Assembly: GCA_032158295.1 (NCBI GenBank)
Contig: CM063243.1
Location: forward strand, 14,917,635-14,981,634
Origin: Pycnopodia helianthoides
Lineage: Eukaryota > Echinodermata > Asteroidea > Forcipulatida > Asteriidae
Length of the DNA: 64,000 nucleotides
Direction: 5' to 3'
Part shown: in pieces, positions 52,901 through 63,552 of the stretch
Layout of the letters: each line of letters begins with the position of its first letter
Position numbering within the stretch: position 1 is the stretch's first letter
Made by a program: the position numbers and the translations under genes
Notes under the pieces: model-generated
Databases searched by the model: none
What the model was told of the DNA's origin: nothing
Seen by the model: only the letters and a program-made list of their open reading frames with translations

Positions 52901-55900
52901 AAAGTTTGTGTGAACAGGATTGATATTTGATGAAGAAAAAAACTTGCAAACTTATGCTCTGAAAAAGTTGCCACTGTTATGAAATCATTGAAGTTAAACG
53001 GAGCTGTTCTTTTTCATAGCAGATTAATTCAATGAACCAGAACAGAATGTAAAATTTGATTTAAAAATATTCTCCATATTGACATGGTGGAATGAAGTGA
53101 GATTTCACCTTGCCCTAGCTTCTGGGACACTGCTGTTTATTCATGTTATTCATTCGTTCAGAATTACATGCGCAAGAATTGCAAATTGCGTTTACAACAG
53201 CCTTCCAACTTGGAAATTGATTTGTGATGACACTTGCTCTCGGGGGAGTGAATGTTTGTGGCCCACCATAGTTCCCAGTGATTTTTCTTTTGCTCGTTTG
53301 GGTGTTTGTCTCCTTTTGCTGTTATATATTTGGTATTTATTTATGTATGTGTGTTTATTTATTTTTTAGAATGTGGGGGGGGGGGACAAGGGAATGGATT
53401 GTTTTGCACGATTGATGAAATGTTTAACCAGTGCTTAGCTTTGTCAAATTGAAATATACAAATAATAGTAATAACGTACAAATACTAATAATAGCGGAGT
53501 CTTGTGTAGAGCACGTATCTACCAATAAGGTACTCAAGACACTTGAACAAAGCAAAACAAAATGCGGACATGATATATTTCCTACTTTAGTCTGATTTCC
53601 TTCTTTTCTTTTTGCTCACAGAAAGTTCAGCAAAATGGTGATTAAACAGCATGAAAAGACTATAAAAGCCTTTACTTTACATACATACATGTAGGCCAGC
53701 CCTTGCACTACTATTTACTACTTTTTCCAAGAGCCAAACATCATGCCTGACTATGAGACTGATTGATGTAGCACCTTAGAAAGGTTTACAAGGTGCTGCG
53801 GCGCATTTAGCAGCCACTGCCAGAAACACTGCGGCAAACGCCTCCTCTTAATATACATGTAGCGATAAGTGTAACTGGGTTCTTTACTCAAGCAGTCAAA
53901 GTTTTTGAAGTGAATGCATTTCGTTGCCATCAGCGTAGTCCTGAGAGTCATGACTGACTCATTGGACCCTTTTGATAATGGAGTTCCAGGGTTCTGCCCA
54001 CAATGGTCGGTGCCGGAAAACCTGCCCGCCTCTCAGGATTTCCCAACCACCACTGGCAGAATTTTCACTGTTTCCGACCACCACACATTTTCCAAATGTT
54101 TGACTGAACATAATTAAATGTACAAAAAATACAAAGGCAATGGTCTCAATTTTCCTTTTCTTAATATTTACTGCTTAGAATTATAGCACTTCGATATTAA
54201 AAGGAAATGTACAGTTTATACACGGAAAATAACAAACACATCAAATCGAAATGAGAAAATTACAGTGCACTCAGGCGCGCAAAATATGCATAAAGGCACT
54301 GCTTCTTAAAAAACTTCACTACCTCGTATCTAAACACACACAAACAAAATAGAAACAAGAAACTTTAAGGGATAATCTTACATGTTCTTCTGCAGCCGTA
54401 AGTTCAGAATTTGAAACTCAAAATCTATTCATGCCAAATGCTCAAAGATCAAGGTGAATGGTAATTTTACACTACATCATCAGGGTTATAAATAAATTAC
54501 ACTTGCAATTTCCTTTCAAAGGTTTCCAATGAAATGTAAAATTGGGTATTTACCAGTGAAAATGGTGTCCGAAGCCATGAATTTTGAGTACTTCTTTGAT
54601 TTAAGTCTATTTATATGATCTACGTGTAACTGATCCATCTGGCAATGGTTTACAGGGAAACATTTTTCCAACACTAAAGAAATCCTGGGCAGAACCCTGG
54701 AGTTCCACCTCTTTCCTTGAACAATTATCTTCTCCAGATTATTTCATTCTCCTCTTGAGACACTGTTGTTTGGTTTTGTTAATCCCTTGGCACATAGTTA
54801 TTGTGTTATCCCAATCAGTTTTCTGACATCATTATTTGTTTTCCGCTCCTTCCATGAAATTCTCAACATCCTCCCTCCAGCACCACACATTTAGGGAGAA
54901 GTAGTAGTTTGAGACTTCAAGGAGTACAAGTGTCCATGGTGGTTGCAAATGGCTGCAAGATTTAACCTTTGGCCCTGAGAGTATAAGGAGAATAGGTCTT
55001 GTTTTTGTTTTTATGTTAATGTTGTTTTCTTAATTTCTGAACAGGCCAAGATGCTTGAAGAGATGGATGAAGAGTTTGGGATCGGAGCACTCATTGAGGA
55101 TCAGTTCAAACCAGTTCAGAAAGGAGATGTAAGTAACTTCCCTTTCTCAGCAAAACCTAGGCTACAAAACCTATTACCTAGGACTGATAAAGGCACTACC
55201 CTTATTTCGCCTTTAGGAGTATTTAGAATAATAAATGTTTATAAGTTTCAATCTTTTTTTCCGAAATTCTTTTGACATTTTTAAACATTGATTACTCTCA
55301 ATGGCCCCCTATGTGAATTCGGCAACTTCCGAGTCTTCAGGATCAAGTCTTGGAGTCAGTTGGAGTTGGAGTCACAAAGGTTTAATTGGGAGTCTTAGTC
55401 ACAAATTACAAGTTTCTAAGTTGGGAGGCACTTATCAAAATGTTGATATCGTAATAACAGGAAAGGTTTGACTAATGAAACCTTACTTTTCTTTTCTGAT
55501 ACCATTTATACAGCAATTACAATGGTTTACATATTGGGACCCAACATTATTTATTCAAGTATCTTAAAGCATGCTTTTCACTGCACAGGTTTACTCTTCC
55601 AAAGACATCCGTGACTTGAAGGTTCTCCATTCTGTCGGTTCCTTCCGGGAAGGCAAAAATGTTATATTAACCCTTAAAGATTCAGGTAAGTGCCTTCTAC
55701 ATATTGAGATATTTGTCCGGTTTAGGGGGGGGGGAATGTAAACTCCTTCAAAGCAGTGGGTTTCTGTAGAATATACAGAATGCTTAGCTCAGTTATCGCC
55801 TTTGTCAGCTGTGGACAATGACCGTTTTAGAAACTACAGCTTGGGCTTGGGCAGAAATGGCAGAGCTGAAATTTCCTACATTGATTGTAAACCAAACGTT

Positions 55901-58900
55901 GCCATATTTTCATGTAGAGTTACCACTATAACTGTAATTCTTTACTTTTTGGATCACCTAACAATCAAATAAATCGAGTTCAAAATGCTGCAGCACGGTC
56001 ATCCCATACTATACATGTTTTAAATTCTCTACATTGGCTTCCTGTTCGAGAGCGAATTTCTTCCCAAAATTTGTCTTACAAAAACTCCTCTTGCCCACAA
56101 TGGCTAAGCCCCTTGCTACATTTCTTGCCTCATTCATTCTCCCTCTGTCACTCGTCCTGGTCTACGATCATCTAGAGTCCCTAAACTTACTTGGCCTTGT
56201 TCCAAAAGAGTTTGTGGGGACAGGGCATTTGCTACAGCTGCTCCTCGCTTGTGGAATTTGTAACCGCTGCACATATAAACATTAAAGCCCACTTAAAGGA
56301 ACATTATAGAATTGGTAAGAAAAAAACTTGTAAAATATACTTTTTGATCACAGATTTACATAAAACTTACACAGTCTAATGATGATGATAGTAGAAAACA
56401 TCCCTTGAAATATTTCTGTCTGAAATGCCATATTTGATGAGAAATGAATAAACTAATTTTCCGATTGGAGTTTATCGCTCAGTGAGCGTTTTATTCATTT
56501 GTTGAATCTACGATTTCATGCAAATGTGTAATCGGTTTTTCACTTATTTTCTCGTGACCCAGATGGCCGATTGATCTCAAACTTCTACAGGTTTGTCAGT
56601 TTATGTATATGGTGGATTACATAAAGTGCTTACACTGCCAGCAACTGTTTTGTTAGCAAAAACCAATTCTGTAATGTTCCTTTAATGTCGCCAGCCTTTT
56701 CTCGCTCATTGTAAGTGCATCGTCATTGTCATTTTCCATGTATGTATTTGTAAGTTTTTGTATATGGGTATTTTGTATTGTGTTCTTGTGTGAGCCTTGA
56801 TCACTCTAATGGTGGATATGTGCGCGTTATAAGCTTCGTTATTATTACTATTGGATTTGTCTTTGTTTCAGATGTACTTGGAGAAGATGAAGATGAGTTA
56901 ATGAACGTTAACATCATCGATGATGAGATAGCAGCTAAGAATGTGGAGCTAAGGAAAAAGAAGAAGGATTACAAACCATATGCGGATGATACCATTGATG
57001 AATATGGAATCGTATGTCAAATCGTGTGATTTCTTACTTTTGATTCATCATTTTGTTTGTATTTTTCGGAGGACCATCTTTGAGATCAAAATTATTGTAA
57101 GAATTAATCAGTCAGCAAGTAAACTCAAAGTAAAGAAGAAAAAAAAGGTGGCTACACAAGTTCTTTTTACAAAAAAAAATAAGTGTGCGCAATAAAAATT
57201 TCCTCTTTCTCAGCACACATAAGACACAATAGAAAAGTGTTTTGTTCTATATTTCAGGCATGAGGTTCTTCTTATTTTAGTCTGATTTCCATTTGTGTTT
57301 TTTTCTCTCAGAAAAGTCAGCAAAATAACATAAAAAGTATATAGGTTTGGACCTTTGGAATGCAGATGCATTTAGTTTATTCCATTTGGGAATTAATGAG
57401 TGACTTGGCAATGGCGTTGATTACAATTTGATTAAATAAAAGTTGATCGATCTTAATGGAAATTAGTGACGGACTCGTTTGCCAGGATGCCTAAGGGCAA
57501 CCTTGGGGAGCTTGTCAAACTGATACTTCAGACGCAGTTATTGCATGTCTTTCTTCTCAACCTGTCAGGTGAAAGCCACTAAAGTCTTGAGCAAGTATGA
57601 TGAAGAAATTGAAGGGGCCAAGGTGGAATCATTTAGGCTGGGCGGTCCTGATGCTGCATACGATGATGAAGAGAAGCGGCTGGAGAGAATACGAGCTAAT
57701 CTTAAAGCTCAAGCTGTAAGACAGAAACTAGTGACTGTAAAAGCACTAAACTATTGTAGACCGACTAAACTATTGTAGACCGACTAAACTATTCTAAACC
57801 CACTGAACTATTCTAGACCCACGAAACTATTCTAGACCCACTAAACTATTCTAGACCCACGAAACTATTCTAGACCCACTAAACTATTCTAGACCCACTA
57901 AACTATTCTAGACCCACTAACCTAATCTAGACCATGTCTAGACCATGTCTAGACCAACTGAACTATTCTAGACCCACTAAACTATTCTAGACCGACTAAA
58001 CTATTCTAGACCCACTAAACTATTCTAGACCCACTAAACTATTCTAGACTCACTAACCTATTCTAGACCCACTAAACTATTCTAGACCCACTAAACTATT
58101 CTAGACCCACTGAACTATTCTAACCCACTAAACTATTCTACACCCACTAAACTATTCTTGACCCACTAAACTATTCTAGACCCACTAAACTATTCTAGAC
58201 CCACTAAACTATTCTAGACCCACTAAACTATTCTAGACCCACTAAACTATTCTAGACCCACTAAACTATTCTAGACTCACTAAACCTATTCTAGACCCAC
58301 TAAACTATTCTAGACCCACTAACCTATTCTAGACCCACTGAACTATTCTACACCCACTAAACTATTCTTGACCCACTAAACTATTCTAGACCACTAAACT
58401 ATTCTAGACCCACTAAACTATTCTAGACCCACTAAACTATTCTAGACCCACGAAACTATTCTAGACTCACTAACCTATTCTAGACCCACTAACTATTCTA
58501 GACCCACTGAACTATTCTACACCCACTAAACTTCTGACCACTAAACTATTCTAGACCCACTAAACTATTCTAGACCCACTAAACTATTCTAGACCCACTA
58601 ACTATTCTAGACCCACGAAACTATTCTAGACTCACTAACCTTTCTAGACCACTAAACTATTCTAGACCACTAAACTATTCTACACCCACTGAACTATTCT
58701 ACACCCACTAAACTATTCTTGACCCACTAAACTATTCTAGACCCACTAACCTATTCTAGGCCAACTGAACTATTCTAGACCCACTAACCTATTCTAGACC
58801 CACTAACCTATTCTAGACCAACTAACCTATTCTAGACCCACTAACCTATTCTAGACCCACTAACCTATTCTAGACCCACTAACATATTCTAGACCCACTA

Positions 58901-61900
58901 ACCTATTCTAGACCAACTGAACATATAATTGTTCAGATTTGAGGATTTTTCATTGATCTCCCTGTGACTTTTGATTTTCTTGAAAGGGGTGAGATTGTCA
59001 TCCCAGAGATAAAACTTCACACAGTTTAAGAAGATTTGGTATCCATTTTATACAAACCCATAATGATATGGTTCGAAGTCCAGACTACTGACGATATCCC
59101 AAACAAAAAAGTGCCCTTCTTTCCAATAACAAAATATGTTAAGCTGATTTTCGCTAGTTTAATAAAGCGTACAATCTAATTTTCTGGGGCCATACTGCAA
59201 GATTTCTATTCAATTTGGTGGGACAACCCCTGGAAAAGGTTGGATAGCTCACGAGAGTAAATCTTCTACCATATTGTAGGTGACTCTAGAATTCAAAGCC
59301 CCAATAGTAGCCAGTGAGTACTACACCCCGGCAGAGATGGAGGTCTTCAAGAAACCTAGGAAGAAGAAACGGAAGATCAAGCGGAAGTTCACTGTGGATG
59401 ACCTGACCCCAGATGATAATGACACATTTGAAGATCATGGATCACGGTATGTGATTTGTGCCTCAGAAATATCGTACAATTGATGACGATTTTCCCCTTA
59501 GTATGCCATTTGCAAATTAGATTTGAGTAATGTCTGGTACACTGAGTTGCTTAGTCACAAGTGAAGGCTTAAATAGGAATTCCTCAGACTAGAACAGTTG
59601 CTATGTCACATGATTTGGGGCAAGCTTTTGCATAGTGACATATTAGACAGCAAACAACAATTCTGGGTGACTCGTCTGTGACAATGCACAAACGAAATGC
59701 ATTCAATATATGTTTATATAACTCACACATAGATCACAGAAAATCACAAAATAGACACAGAAACTCATCTACCCCATATTCTGAAAACTCTTTTTAAAAA
59801 AACTTGTTAACAAAGTGGACTCAATGTAGACAGCAACCAACCTTGTCCACCTTGACACAACCTTGCTTCGTTTTGACGAACGGGCTGGGAACGAATGCTT
59901 CGGAAACGACGCTGCAAAGTTTCTAATAACTATCCATGTTGGACACGGACCTCTCCAATATTAAACTTATAGGGCATTGCGGCAGTAAATACATTACCAA
60001 TTCACCAATCAAATGACAAGGATCTGTGTGTGGGGTATATGAAATACAACTTTGTCTCTTGGTTGTAAAGTTTAAATGTTTTCTCAATTTTTGAATGTAA
60101 CTTATTGTGTATTCTGTCAGCAATTCAGCTGAAATAAACCATTTCAATTCAAATCAAATCAAAATTCCATTTACTGACACATTACCAACAGATTCATAAC
60201 ACCAAATGCCAATGATAGCCTTTTTCCATAGTATGTGCAACTTCCAAGTGGCGACTTTTATTTCACGAAACCACCCGTTCCTTAGCACAGGATTCCCAAA
60301 ACCCAATTTCATTGTCTACCATCATATATTACAGAGTGAGGAGTAGACATGGCCCTTCAGATGATTCCATTCCAGACAATAGGGAGGCCAAGTCTGTGGA
60401 GGGGCAACATCAGGAGGCTGTAGATATGGATGTGGACCTACCGGATGTAGATGGAAGTAAGTGTCTGAATCGGATGCTCCCCTACTGTGTTATTTTAAAG
60501 AGTTTCTTCTTTCTTAGTTGGTTCACTTGTAAAGATGGAGCATCTCCGTTTCAACTTCAAACCACTCTGGGAGGGTTTTTGCAGGAAGTACCCTCAAAGA
60601 AGTAAATTTTAGAAAAAAGGTCTCTGAATGCTACATTTGAAGAACAACAACCTTTGTTTGCAGATTTTTAGTTATTGGTTTTCTTTTTACTGGTTTGCAC
60701 GTAAAAACAACCAGTTTAATTAGCATTTCATTTGCAAAAAGTACTAAATTCAGTTTGGATTTTATTTTTTCTTGAAGCTGCCATCATGGGACCAGAGGAG
60801 GAGGATGAGTTTGATCTTGGGCCACCCATCGAGGACGAAGCAGAGCTGGAGCTCCAGAATGTGCTCTCCAAGGCACGTAAACTCAAACAGAAGAAGAAGA
60901 AGAACCAAATCAAGGTGGAAGAAAAGGTAGGCTCCAGAATGTCATGGCTGAGGGGGTCTGTAGTGAATTCTGTAGTTACTGGCAGGTTATGATGCCTGTG
61001 TCCTTAGGCCTGTATGGCTCACAGCAGCACTATCTGATCCTGGGGTCGATTTCACAAAGAGCTAAGATTGATTTAAGATTTGTATCAATCTTCATCCCTG
61101 AGCATTGTGTGATGTCACATTTATAAATACCTGGGACAGTTTATCCATTCTGATTGCTCGAGAGGAGGTCACATGGCCCTGTTTAAACATGCAATATAAA
61201 AACGAAAAGAAGTAAATCAGTGATTCATGTATTACACATTTTATTTTGCTTGGTATTGTCGTGATCCGTCCAGAGAAGGAGTGTGACTAATTGCTTTATA
61301 GAGTCCCTGTTGTTTGAAATCTTTGTTCCAGATTGCAGAAGAGGTATCCAAGATTACGGAAGAAGAACTGGAGGAGCAGTCTGCAGCCCCAGAGCAGATA
61401 CAGCAATCCCTCCTGAGCATGCCTGAACCTACAGCCATGAGGGGACTTAACATCACCCTCAACTCAACATCGGAGTTCTGCCGTACTCTGGGAGAAATCC
61501 CAACCTATGGTAAGATCGATTATCTCCGTGTCTAGTTTGCATTTAATGATCATGTCACTTCTGTACATGATGTTTTCCTTTTTGGAGAGAGTTTGTCTGA
61601 GAGTATGAAACACCTTAATGTGTATTGATTTGTCCACTGAATGATTTCTATCTTTGTGTTATATAATAATAATAATAATAATAATAAGCAGTTCTTGTAT
61701 AGCGCATAATACAATAAAGTCTCTATGCGCTTCTGTGATTAAATTTGTGATAATTATTTCTCTATTGTTGCTTGGTTATGTTTTGTATGTGCTATGCGGG
61801 AATAGGGTCTTGTACACTAGATAGATGGCACATAAATGCCTTATTATAAATTAACTTGGAATGCCTGCAACAAGCTTCATAACATCTGGCAATCAAATAT

Positions 61901-63552
61901 AGCAAAGTCAACAAGGCTGGTTTTTGTTCAGAGCCTGTGTAAAGTGCATTCTTCTACATGGCGCTGAAACCTGTACCATGAAGAAAGAGCTTCAAGATCG
62001 CCTTGATGGTACATACACCAGGCTTCTTATGAGGGTTCAGAACATCTCATGGCGTGAACACAAGACCAAAGAACAGATTTACAGAGACATTCCACCAATC
62101 TCTGTTACTGTTGCTCAACGCGGAGTCCGCTTTGCTGGCCACTGCTATGGTGCTAAAGACCAGGTCATACGTGATGTGTTATACTGGAGATTTTCGTGCC
62201 CTAATAGAGGGCGTAGACCTCTCAACTACATCAACGTTATCGGCAGAGATGCGGATTCTGAAATTGAGGGAACATGATGAGGGATAAATACTTCTGGCAT
62301 GGCGTTGTGAATGGGATCTCAGTTGCGACCGCTAAATGATGATGATGAAATTATTATAAATATTGTTATTATTATGTCTTTATTATTGTTAAACCTCGCC
62401 CAGTAATTCTTGAGGATTCATGTAAGAAAACATTAACATTTCGACTTGTCGATTATAGTTAAGTGCCTTGCTCAAGGGCACAAGAGTCATGACTTGGATT
62501 CGAACCCACACTGTGCTGCTGACAACACTAGAGCTTGGGTCCAGTGAACTAGACCACTCGGCCACGACACGCAAACCCCGTTATTTTCATCATATCTTAT
62601 CAGAAGCCAAACCTAAGAAAGCTGATGAAAAATGCCTTTGATGAATACAGCTGTGTGGTTTTTTTTCACTCTCAGGAATGGCAGGCAACCGTGAAGAAGA
62701 TGAAGAAGAGATGGTTGACATTGATCAAGACGCCAGGGATACTGAGAACATGGAAGAAGATGGAGGACAGGAAGGATGGAGTACTGTCAATCTTGAGCAA
62801 GAGGATGATAAGTTACCTGGGGTGAGCTTCCTATAGAGTCGATCCCACTCATTCACATCATTAAAGAAATACAGGCGCAGTGAAAAATCATTGTCATGAT
62901 CTACTTCAGTTTATGCCTAAAGCACTGGACACTATTGGTAATTACTCAAAATAATTGTTAGCATAAAAACTTACTTGGTAACGAGCAATGGAGAGCTGTT
63001 GATAGTATAAAACATTGTGAGAAACGGCTCCCTCTGAAGTAACGTAGTTTTTGAGGAAGAAGTAATTTCTCAGTAAAATATTTAAATTGATTTGAGACCT
63101 CACGCGTGAGGTCTCGAAATCAAGCATCTGAAAGCACACAACTTCGTGTGACAAGGGTGTTTTTTCTTCCATTATTATCTCGCAACTTCGACGACCAATT
63201 GAGTTCAAATTTTCACAGGTTTGTTATTTTGTGCATAAAAAAATGTTGAGATACACCAAGTGAGAAGACTGGTCTTTGACAATTACCAAAGGTGTCCATT
63301 GTGTTTAACAACATGGCTATATTAATGATGTGTATGTTTGTAACCTCTGTATTCATTGGTGCTCTCCGCGCAGGACATCGCTGGTCCCGTCCTTGAGGAA
63401 GAACCCACTGTACAGACCGGTATCGCTGGAGCTCTCAGCCTGGCCATGAAGAAGGGTTACTTGGAGCAAGAGTTCATTAAAGTGGCCCACAAATCTAAGA
63501 AGGGAGAGGAAATGGAAGCCAAGAATTTCACTGTTGAGGATAAGAACTACAA
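43961..63552 (+). CDS. SART1: SART1, U4/U6.U5 tri-snRNP-associated protein 1 (14 exons, 3' end outside)
   Basis: Exons: 43961-44381, 47229-47325, 48376-48579, 50357-50465, 55045-55128, 55589-55685, 56872-57011, 57569-57715, 59280-59446, 60335-60456, 60778-60926, 61332-61509, 62676-62821 and 63374-63552. All splice phases agree; 2240 nt, 746 codons plus two bases. The protein starts MGSSKKHK, has a Lys/Arg/Ser/His-rich N-terminus (1 to about 95, including RRSRSRSP), then [19 protein letters not shown] (about 166-184), [49 protein letters not shown] [25 protein letters not shown] and [16 protein letters not shown], all close to human SART1 (Snu66 family, 800 aa). The final region after [15 protein letters not shown], with the conserved YRGF and SHRFHGKGSGK-type end, is beyond the window. 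SART1 recruits the tri-snRNP to the pre-spliceosome in the nucleus. The donor after exon 14 is GTAGGT. Confidence 0.95.
46536..46760 (+). pseudogene. Non-LTR retrotransposon RT C-terminal remnant
   Basis: Reads [20 protein letters not shown], then IPRTC, and after a frameshift resembles [16 protein letters not shown], the usual C-terminal end of CR1/jockey-type ORF2 proteins. It is frameshifted and 5' truncated, in SART1 intron 1. A decayed SINE (about 46190-46300, TTGCTCAAGGGCACAAGAGT) lies just upstream. Confidence 0.5.
47653..48107. mobile_element. Two tRNA-like SINE heads flanking intron 2 sequence
   Basis: The plus copy, 47653-47730, has GGCACGTTAATCCGGAGGTC and GGGCTCAAGTCT. The minus copy, 48107-48013, has GGGCTAGATAGCTCAGTTGG and GGTAGCAGGTTCAAGTCC. 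Both relate to the pair at 15806-15953. In the minus copy the CAACTGAGCTATCTAGCCC end is duplicated (48065-48084, 48087-48105). Confidence 0.55.
50540..50710 (+). repeat. Intronic pseudo-acceptor module, copy 1
   Basis: TCAGGCATGATATTC, then TCTGATTTCC, a pyrimidine tract and TTTCAGAAAAATCAGCAAAG. It is similar in order to 53555-53745 and 57255-57350. See the finding on these modules. Confidence 0.6.
51290..51410 (-). mobile_element. Decayed tRNA-Leu-type SINE head
   Basis: TTGCTCAAGGACACAGGTGT, AACACTCCGATGATTCAACC, CAGAACTTGAGTCCGATGC and GCCATGACAC follow the same order as the heads at 40045-40121 and 62465-62573, with a degraded B box. Confidence 0.5.
51688..51822. repeat. TTAGGACGAGT / ACTCGTCCTAA palindromic cluster
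   Basis: TTAGGACGAGT occurs directly beside ACTCGTCCTAA (51720-51731), and GTCCTAA/TTAGGA motifs recur at 51752, 51781-51797 and 51804-51813 in both orientations. It is a self-complementary repeat in SART1 intron 4. Confidence 0.7.
51911..52205. mobile_element. TAAAGAGGGG...CCTCTCTTTAA inverted-repeat element
   Basis: The ends TAAAGAGGGGCTCCAAGGTC and CACATTGGACCCTCTCTTTA are inverted partners. The interior (AGAGTATCAAAT, GAGGTTAGAGACT, GAGTGCATCA) matches 29085-29358. It is non-coding, 295 bp. Confidence 0.65.
53555..53745 (+). repeat. Intronic pseudo-acceptor module, copy 2
   Basis: GGACATGATATATTTCC, TAGTCTGATTTCC, a T/C tract, then CTCACAGAAAGTTCAGCAAAA, GCATGAAAAGACTATAAAAG and CCAGCCCTTGCACTAC, aligned with copy 1 over about 170 bp. 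Confidence 0.6.
55955..56290 (+). pseudogene. L2/CR1-type RT 3'-end remnant
   Basis: Reads [12 protein letters not shown], then [13 protein letters not shown] in a shifted frame, then [10 protein letters not shown] and [13 protein letters not shown] blocks. This is the standard end of CR1/L2 ORF2 proteins. Several frameshifts and stops make it dead. The TTAA element at 56293 begins directly after it. Confidence 0.65.
56293..56685 (-). mobile_element. 393-bp TTAA-flanked element, second copy
   Basis: Reverse complement of 41930-42324 with TTAA at both ends (56293-56296, 56682-56685). Blocks such as GTTTATCGCTCAGTGAGCG and CTGCCAGCAACTGTTTTG are identical, so both copies descend from recent activity. 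It is in SART1 intron 6. Confidence 0.75.
57255..57350 (+). repeat. Intronic pseudo-acceptor module, copy 3
   Basis: TTTCAGGCATGAGGTTC, TAGTCTGATTTCC, a T tract and TCTCAGAAAAGTCAGCAAAA in SART1 intron 7. It is shorter than the copies in intron 4. Confidence 0.55.
57744..58920. repeat. 19-bp minisatellite in SART1 intron 8 (~60 copies)
   Basis: The consensus unit is ACTAAACTATTCTAGACCC, with variants CTAACC for CTAAAC and GACTC/GACCG/CACCC for GACCC, over 1177 bp. It begins 28 nt after the exon 8 donor and ends about 360 nt before the exon 9 acceptor. Some units lost 1-3 bases. Variant units recur in blocks (for example ACTGAACTATTCTACACCC then TTCTTGACCC at 58126, 58339, 58507 and 58688), showing higher-order duplication. 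Confidence 0.97.
61665..61735 (-). mobile_element. SINE tail fragment with (AAT)n
   Basis: (AAT)n followed by AAGCAGTTCTTGTATAGCGC and CTATGCGCTTCT, the inverted tail of the SINE family, in SART1 intron 12. Confidence 0.55.
61890..62345 (+). pseudogene. Non-LTR retrotransposon 3' end, RT C-terminal region
   Basis: One open frame of over 110 codons encodes [29 protein letters not shown] and [13 protein letters not shown], matching the post-RT region ([12 protein letters not shown]...NISW...RLAGHC) shared by RTE-like endonuclease/reverse transcriptase proteins. It ends with [11 protein letters not shown] and TGA, then GATGATGATG. It is 5' truncated, as usual for non-LTR insertions, and lies in SART1 intron 12. 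The frame is still open, so the insertion may be fairly young. Confidence 0.75.
62460..62575 (-). mobile_element. tRNA-Leu-type SINE head
   Basis: The minus strand reads GCGTGTCGTGGCCGAGTGGT, CCAAGCTCTAGTG and GTGTGGGTTCGAATCC: A box, anticodon arm and B box of a tRNA-Leu-like head, then CTTGTGCCCTTGAGCAAGG. It is one of the best-preserved heads in the window. Confidence 0.7.
62917..63308. mobile_element. 392-bp TIR element (CACTGGACACTATTGG)
   Basis: The ends TAAAGCACTGGACACTATTG / GGTAATT and AATTACCAAAGGTGTCCATTGTGTTTA are inverted partners. The centre is a 20-nt palindrome AGACCTCACGCGTGAGGTCT. No coding capacity. It is in SART1 intron 13. The interior GTTATTTTGTGCATAAAA block has a relative near 35210. 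Confidence 0.65.

Noticed and set aside
43961..63552. Functional cluster of eIF4A3 and SART1
   Set aside because: Both act in mRNA processing, but they are on opposite strands about 20 kb apart with an unrelated GPCR between; chance is enough.
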